Source: Megamerina dolium (taxonomy: Eukaryota > Arthropoda > Insecta > Diptera > Megamerinidae). From it: a DNA stretch of 64,000 nucleotides. The position numbers were made by a program, and so were the translations under genes. The notes under the pieces are model-generated. The model worked only from the letters and a program-made list of their open reading frames with translations. It was not told where the DNA came from and did no database searches. Positions 57,798 through 64,000 of the stretch are shown piece by piece (positions within the stretch are counted from its first letter, which is position 1; each line of letters starts with the position of its first letter). The stretch is taken from positions 25,381,253 through 25,445,252 of the forward strand of contig OY978525.1 of the NCBI GenBank assembly GCA_963854835.1. The letters run 5' to 3'.

Positions 57798-58352
57798 TCA
57801 CCATTGTAAATTGTAAATGAGAAAGGATCAATTATGAATGCGAAAACGTCAATTACAAATAAGAATAGTCAATTGTAATTCAGAATGTGACAATTGAAAA
57901 TAAGAATACTCAATTGTAAATGAGATTAGCCATTTTAAAATGCGAAAGCGTCAATTGTAAATGAGAAAGCGTCAATTAAAAATGAGAAAGCATTAAATGA
58001 AAATGAGAAAGCGTCAAATCAAAGTACGAAATAATCAAACCCACATGTAAGTGGACCAAATATAGGGGAGCAGTGACTTCAGTATTTAGAAAAGCTCATG
58101 GATGATGCAGAGGCCACTATTACAGGAGGAGGCTGTGCAAGAGCATTTCAACATCATCCATGCGGATACAATCATCCATCAAGATGTGCCTGCCATGAGT
58201 TTCTCAATTTTATTTGACGCTACTCTCATTTTCAATAGACGTTTTCGCATATACAATTGACTATTCTTCTTCTTAATTGATGTTTTCCCATTTACGATTG
58301 ACTCTTCTTATTTTTAATTGACGTTTTCGCATTTCCAATTGGAAATGGTGTA
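57798..58352. mobile_element. Foldback-like element with tandem-repeat arms
   Basis: The left arm (about 57798-58030) is a run of ~21-bp units such as GAGAAAGCGTCAATTGTAAAT. The right arm (about 58200-58352) is the same in reverse complement (AATTGACGTTTTCGCATT). The outer ends are similar when inverted (CTCACCATT and CTACACCATT). A unique middle of about 170 bp has no long frame. Inverted arms made of short direct repeats are the hallmark of Foldback elements in flies. No clear target duplication was found. Confidence 0.7.
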
Positions 58353-59589
58353 GTTTTTTAAGCCGGAGATGCCTACAAAAAACTATTTGGAGTCAAACAC
58401 AAAAACAACAACAACAAAATCAAGTATCAGAAGCTACAAAAATGACATGAAAATATTTTTCCAAAGATTTTCAATCAAAATTAAAATACTACACTATGTT
58501 TAATTGATCTAGGCTGGTCTACTATGCGAATACCCCTGTTATATTTGTTGTTAAAGAGCCATCGCGTTTTCGTTCATATCGTAAAAGAGCCAATTACGCT
58601 TCTTGCTGGACATTGCTGCTATACATTTCATTTTCATTGATAGCATTTCTAAAGCTAATTTTCTATCATAAAAGAATCGATATAGTGTTACGATCAGAAA
58701 ACCTTTAATTCTATTTACACTTCTCTTACTTGTATGTGTTTCATCACTACATATATATGCCCTTCCTTCATTTGCTTGTACCTACATAATTGTATACTTG
58801 TTCTATTTATCCTTGCCTTGCCTTGTCCTTATGTTACACTTTGTACAAAATGACACAATGGTTGGTTCACTCCTCCAACAAAATATAAAATAAGAAAAAA
58901 AAGGAAAGTAAAATAAAAGTACAACAAAAATAAAAAACGTGACAAAGCTATAAAGTTCATACATTTGACATATGAATATAGGTAGATACTTGCCGTACCT
59001 ACAATATTCAATGTATTGTACTTGTCATCGAAATTATTGTCTATGGGTACTCGTATATCCTCCTCTTCATCCCTTGCTTCATGTAATAATCATTGCTTAC
59101 ATTCGTGTAGTCGCGTATAATTGGAAATTGGGTTTACACAATTTGCTACTTCTATAATGAACTGTCAGAAATGGCAGTAAGTGTTGTGTTGAAACAACAA
59201 ATATATGTATTGTAGATAAAAATAAAAATAAAATAAAAATAGAGCACACACAACACACTATAAATTATATTGACACTTTCTTGAGACAGGTATATATTGT
59301 TTAGAATTTCATTTTATGAAGCCTTTTCGCAGTGAATACTAAAAATGTTTTAAGCAATTGCTATGAGCTTACTATGCTCAGCGAAAACTATTATTTGTAC
59401 AGGATGACAATTATTTGTGATATTAATAGTTATTTGCTATTCTTAGGGCACGTTTTATATGAGCTAAATTTATGTACTTCACACAGTATTGTATCGATAT
59501 GATTAGGTATTGAAATTCGAATCGAATGAATTTTTATAAGAATTTTCTCATTCTCGATCCACATTAAGTTAAAAACCTAAGTTTCATTC
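58353..59589. other. AT-rich non-coding
   Basis: No gene or repeat recognised. Confidence 0.6.
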
Positions 59590-59830
59590 ACTCGGGGATA
59601 ATGGGTAATGAAACCGAAGAAATGACTGCCGGCGGCCAGTAGGTCACTTTTATTTCGCTAAGCATTTAAATGCGATGGTCACAGTTCTGAATGACCGCCC
59701 TGTGAAGACAAAGTGACGACGGACCACTTCTTCTAGAACTGGTCCTGCCTACTCACGAACCAGGTTTAGCGTATTCGGAAGTGATACTTAGATTTTTTTG
59801 TAAAACTGGTAGTCTGACAGAGTATGTAAA
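59590..59830 (+). mobile_element. LINE relic: RNase H end plus CCHC
   Basis: Plus-strand frames show HSGIMGNETEEMTA (end of RNase H), then GHFYFAKHLNAMVTVLNDR and CEDKVTTDHFF with a following SCLLTNQV segment. This is the knuckle region of a LINE ORF2 with several stops. There is no tail. Confidence 0.6.
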
Positions 59831-60845
59831 TGAAACCTTGGCCCTAAACCTATGCTTTAAAAAGTGATACTTTCCCACCTTTGTGTACACAAAAAATTGG
59901 AAACCGGAAAGAATTTATAAAAATGAAAAAAAAACCCCTTGCAACTCCATAAAAAAGAGTTCAAAATCTGCCACCCTAGAAATTGTGCTTCAAATGTTTT
60001 TTCCGTATTGAACATTCGAACATACATGAACATATGACGTTTGACATTGACAAAAAAAACCGGTCGATTTTTTTTCCACCTACATTAGGAATCTAGCATT
60101 TCTAAGAGTTTTCCCTACGAGCTCTTTCACATTTTCTCATTGTAAATTTTTACTAACAAAAACCATACTTTTAAACGAGAATACACATTTTTCTGTCTGG
60201 AATTGTCGTCTTGAGTATCAACCTGAAAAGCTTATTTAGATTAGATCAGCATGACCGTCCTGTATAGAAAGGGGCTCCTGGATAATTTCGAATCAGAGAC
60301 CCAATTAAACAGAAATTTTTATTCCGAGATCGATAAATTCCAAGACAAAATATTGTCGTATTTCTGTGTCCCTGTTATCCTCAGGACCTCCGTTACAAAA
60401 ATCCTGAAACCTTTTTATTTTTCGAATCTTTTGCGAAAAAACTTCAATAATAACTGAAAAATCCGGACTCATATTTTGTCTAGTCCTATAATAACTGTTT
60501 AACTTGGCCTAATATTTTTAGGTTAAAATAAAAATCTAAATTTTTCAGTTATTATCGGACTCTTTTCCAAAAACTCCGAAAATAATCGTTTTCAAAAGAT
60601 TTTTGTTTAAAAAAATATCACTGGTCGGATCCCTGTTTCATATAATTAAACTTCCTGTTGGAATCGGGGCCGACGAGTAATTAGTGATTAGCAACATACA
60701 ACATTTTCTATATAGAGGAAGTAATTAAGACTGACTGGTTGGGATCATTTTGGTGTTGAAGAAACACTTTTGGTTAGGCTATACTCCTTGACCTCGGTGA
60801 GGGACTAGACATTCGTGGATGCCTAGTGATACCAGAGTGCCTAGA
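59831..60845. other. Non-coding, unresolved
   Basis: A short plus frame at 60251-60457 has no motif. 60120-60620 could be transposon debris, but nothing supports a call. Confidence 0.45.
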
Positions 60846-61345
60846 CCTAGTTAGGTTAGGTTATTGTGGCCGCCCTCTCTAGGAAAGGAGACACATAGAC
60901 CAAGAAGACCCGTTTTGATATCACTCGGATATTTCTACTCCGTTCCCTCGCTGAACCATCTGGATTCATTTATAAATTTCAGAAAATGTTCTATTACAAT
61001 CTCTGAAAATGGGGCTATCTCTTCATAGTAATTATTTATGTACCTAGAAATAATTGTCGTATTATGCATAGTGCAGGACAGTTGCATAGCAGATGCGTGA
61101 CAGTTTTGAGGTCTTCCTCGTCTCTGCAGTTTCCACAGAACTAATGCATGACTTGGCCTAAAGCCATCCCACTAGCGTGAAGTCTTTGAGGCAGTGATGC
61201 GTGACCATTGCTACAACGATTGATGTGTCTGTCTTCCTAAGGTCAATAAGATTTTGAGTGCGTTTCTTACTAAAATAGGGCCACAGCAATTTAGCAGTAA
61301 TCCAGAAGGGAGACTCAGTCCATCTTTTTTGGAAGACAGAGAAAG
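60846..61345 (-). mobile_element. LINE 3'-end relic; tail shared with SINE
   Basis: The minus strand encodes FCGNCRDEEDLKTVTHLLCN followed by CPALC, a CCHC knuckle at the end of a LINE ORF2, and a C-terminal tail ending near FSEGTE. The 3' UTR then reads GTGATATCAAAACGGG ... GGCGGCCACAATAACC and ends in CCTAAC units at 60862-60846. This 3' end resembles that of the SINE copies at 42170-42517 and 42856-43145. The upstream part of the LINE is lost or unreadable. Confidence 0.7.
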
Positions 61346-62929
61346 TGATTTGTTATAGTTAGAGTTTACATGTGGCAATTGGCATTCCTAATAATCCATT
61401 TGAGTCGCAACCGGTTTCTGAAGTAGTTCCAACAAAAATCGTTAGCAGCAATAATAATATTCATTTAACTACATTTTATTTAGAATACATATTATGGTTA
61501 AAATGCAAATAATAATTATAACTTCGCTCTCAAATTAGTATGTGGTTAGAATTTTATAGAGGAAAAAAGCAAACTATATACCACAGCGCGTGGTTTTTCA
61601 ACTAAAAAAAATTCCGTTTGAGCATTATGCTACCACTTTTCCTCTTCCAGTTCTATGGTTTACATATTTAATGAGCAAACTGCACACATTCATTGTGGTT
61701 AATTATATATACGGATTTTGTTTGTTTGTCTTCTAATACGTTTCCTCATTTTAGCCAAGGGCTGATTAATAAAGTAATATTCGTGTAGTATCTATGTACT
61801 TTACTTTCTACAATTTTTTAGCGTATGTATTATAAATGTGAATATTATTTACAAAAAAAAAAAAAAATATTGAAATTATTCCGTTTTTAGATGTAAACAT
61901 AAAAACTAATCCTAAAGAACCATACCAGCACCACTGATACAAAAGCACTAAATCTTTTTCATTCAGCTCTGTATTATGGCATAATAAAGTGCCATGTATC
62001 GTAACAAAAAACAGTATTTTTGGACATAAAAAAATGTAATAAAACCTCATGATTATAGCTTATAAAATTTATGAAAAGAAACAAAATAAAAAACAATAAT
62101 AGGAAATAAAATTTAACACTCAATTGAATATATCATACGGCTATATCATAATAAGAAATATTCCCCCAAAAAAAAAAATTAAACAAAAAATTGCAAAGGA
62201 AATATAATTTCCCACCGGATACTGACCATAATAGTTTCAGAGAGAGAGAGAGAGAGAGAGTAAGAGAAAACAGAATAATTCAAAAAATCAACTAATCAAA
62301 TAAACAGAACAAGCAAAATATAAAATGCAGTATAAAATCTTAAATCCCTTATGAATAGTAGTACAAGTAGTAGTAGTACGTAGTAGGTGGTGTAGAATAA
62401 ACTTCAAACGAAACCAAAACAAAACACAATATTAAAACCATAATCTAATGAGAACGAAAGACAGATAAGAAATAATAATAACGATGAAATAAAAAACACT
62501 ACCTATGTCTATATGAAATCCATTCTAGTCTTAACCAACAAAGCAAATATTGAGACTTTAAAGAATACTACATACACATATAGCGATTTTATACAAGGAC
62601 TCTTACACACATAAATAATCATATCTAATGGTACACACATTTTCGACTCTTGAATGGAATTATCTACGGGTATATAGTAATTAAATTTGGGAAATACAGA
62701 GCAAATTTCAACTGAGTAGGCATAAAATATGTATAAAACTTATAAGGATAATCCATTTTGATTTCATCATTATGATGCTTTAATTGACAATTATTCTTAC
62801 TGCAATTTACTATCATTTTATGAATAAATATTTATTTTAACAGAGTGTTTTCATTCCACATTATAAGAGACCCATACGGATGGTAGCTAGAGGGTTAAAA
62901 TATTCCAAAAAAAAATAAAATAAAATAAT
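61346..62929. other. AT-rich non-coding
   Basis: It includes the AG microsatellite and (GTA)n-like units near 62362-62385. No gene recognised. Confidence 0.6.
62239..62260 (+). repeat. (AG)11 microsatellite
   Basis: Eleven uninterrupted AG units, followed by TAAGAGA. Confidence 0.95.
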
Positions 62930-63112
62930 AATACCCGGCTGAAGCATAACAAATTTAATATCGTTTCTATAAGAACTCTGTGACAAAGCTCAGAAAAAGT
63001 GATATCGTAAGAGTTCTGTCATTCGGAATCGGCTAAAATAAGTAGATCTCTTCTAATAATGTCCATAAACAGTAATGGCTTATAAGTGCTACATATTTAT
63101 TTCCTTTTTTTC
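62930..63112 (+). mobile_element. tRNA-SINE, internally deleted
   Basis: It starts at the end of the B box (ATACCCGGCTGAAGC), jumps from TTAATATCG to AAGAACTCTGTGAC, and ends with AAGTGCTACATATTTATT. The deletion removes about 75 bp of body. Confidence 0.8.
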
Positions 63113-63655
63113 CATGTTACCTATAAGTGGTACATATTTTTTATCTTCAGTGACCCATAGTGAAAAATTCCGGAGAATATTTTTTTTTGGAAGAGACTTT
63201 AAGCCTTAATCTCCTCCAAAATGTTGACTTTTATGAGAGTTTTCGGAAAAAGCCCAAAAATTACCCGTACGAGTGATAGTTAGAGGGTTAAAATGTTCCA
63301 AGAAAAAAATTGTCGGAAAATTTAATTACAGGTCTCCGAAAGCAAGAACTATCCCAAATGCAATTTTACATATGATTTTTCAAAATTCTAAACTTTTCAC
63401 CACTGTAAAAAAACTGTGACGTTAGACAAAAAATGGAATTGAGAACTTTTTTACCGAGAGGAAATGTTATCGTTTGAGATTAGTTTGGTTCATCTCCGAG
63501 AGGGTGTGTTACACTGTGTACTTCACCATGTACAAGGTGTACAAGCTTAAATCCGCTGTTTGCTCGTAGATGGCGTTAGTGAGCATATTGAGCTATTATC
63601 GACTGTGCATCCTTTTTTTTTATGAGTTCGACACCTGTTTACATCAATTAGTGCC
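63113..63655. other. Non-coding between two SINE copies
   Basis: A block with TAGTTAGAGGGTTAAAATGT (about 63280) repeats one at about 62886. No gene recognised. Confidence 0.5.
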
Positions 63656-64000
63656 GGGTGCCGTAGCTCAGTGGTTAGTGTGTTCGCCTTCTGATCTGTA
63701 GGTCGTGGTTCAATACCCGGCTGATGCATAACAAATTTTATATCGAAAAGATTTTTCTTTCGAATGGTACCCACCTGTCGGCAAGCAATTGGCAATTCTT
63801 CCGACAGTAACAACTTGCCATGAAAAAGCTTCTAAAAAGAACTCTGTGACAAAGCTCAGAAAAAGTGATGTCACAAGTGTTCTGCCGTTCGGAACCGGCT
63901 AAAATAAGTAGGTCCATTCTAATACTGTCCAAAATTTAAGACGCACAACAGTAATAGAAGAGAAGCTCGGCCAATGAGCACTTTGGGGCTTTAAGTGCCA
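63656..64000 (+). mobile_element. tRNA-SINE, full copy cut by window end
   Basis: The head, body and start of the tail are nearly identical to the copy at 24881. The last bases lie beyond the window. Confidence 0.92.

Noticed and set aside
60846..60862. CCTAAC units as telomeric TTAGG-type repeat
   Set aside because: Only two or three units, placed exactly at the 3' end of a LINE relic; flies lack this telomere repeat.
63547..63932. Overlapping frames with similar peptides at several loci (25 kb, 35 kb, 44 kb, 63 kb)
   Set aside because: All are readings of the tRNA-derived SINE; similarity between them reflects SINE copies, not a protein family.

Overview
This is eukaryotic, AT-rich, gene-poor DNA, most likely from a fly (Diptera; a tephritid-like genome would fit, but I infer that from repeat style only). 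I found no host protein-coding gene that I can defend. The window reads as intergenic or intronic sequence that has collected transposable elements and short-period tandem arrays. There is no CRISPR array, no operon and no stand-alone tRNA or rRNA gene.

The clearest feature is a complete BEL/Pao LTR retrotransposon on the minus strand (44812-50993, 6182 bp). It has two identical 234-bp LTRs, a 5-bp target duplication GTTAC, a polypurine tract and one uninterrupted 1767-codon Gag-Pol frame. Its primer-binding site is unusual. It matches not 18 but about 41 nt of the 3' half of tRNA-Trp, including the post-transcriptional CCA, and the single mismatch falls at tRNA position 58, the site normally carrying 1-methyladenosine. 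This looks like a captured reverse transcript of the primer.

Non-LTR elements are numerous. A tRNA-derived SINE has at least 12 copies, some nearly identical. An I/LOA-like LINE relic with RNase H lies at 10650-12028. Several relics of an RTE-like LINE lie near 20.2, 25.3-27.0 and 54.5-55.0 kb; the 20.2-kb copy is a 303-bp insertion with a 13-bp target duplication and an internal inversion (twin priming). LINE 3'-end relics encoding CCHC knuckles lie at 38.3-39.4, 59.6 and 60.8-61.3 kb. The LINE at 60.8 kb shares its 3' end with one tail type of the SINE, which suggests a SINE/LINE partnership.

DNA-transposon traces are a broken Tc1/mariner-superfamily transposase (17.6-18.3 kb), a 199-bp MITE with imperfect inverted ends and TA duplications (13.8-14.0 kb), and a Foldback-like element whose inverted arms are built of ~21-bp tandem units (57.8-58.35 kb).

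A further component is a set of degenerate tandem arrays with monomers of roughly 150-165 bp, in four sequence families (F1-F4) spread over the window in both orientations. Three of them (F1, F2, F4) are anchored by a similar core like TTTTGTATGGGA. The remaining sequence is AT-rich, with homopolymers and a few microsatellites.
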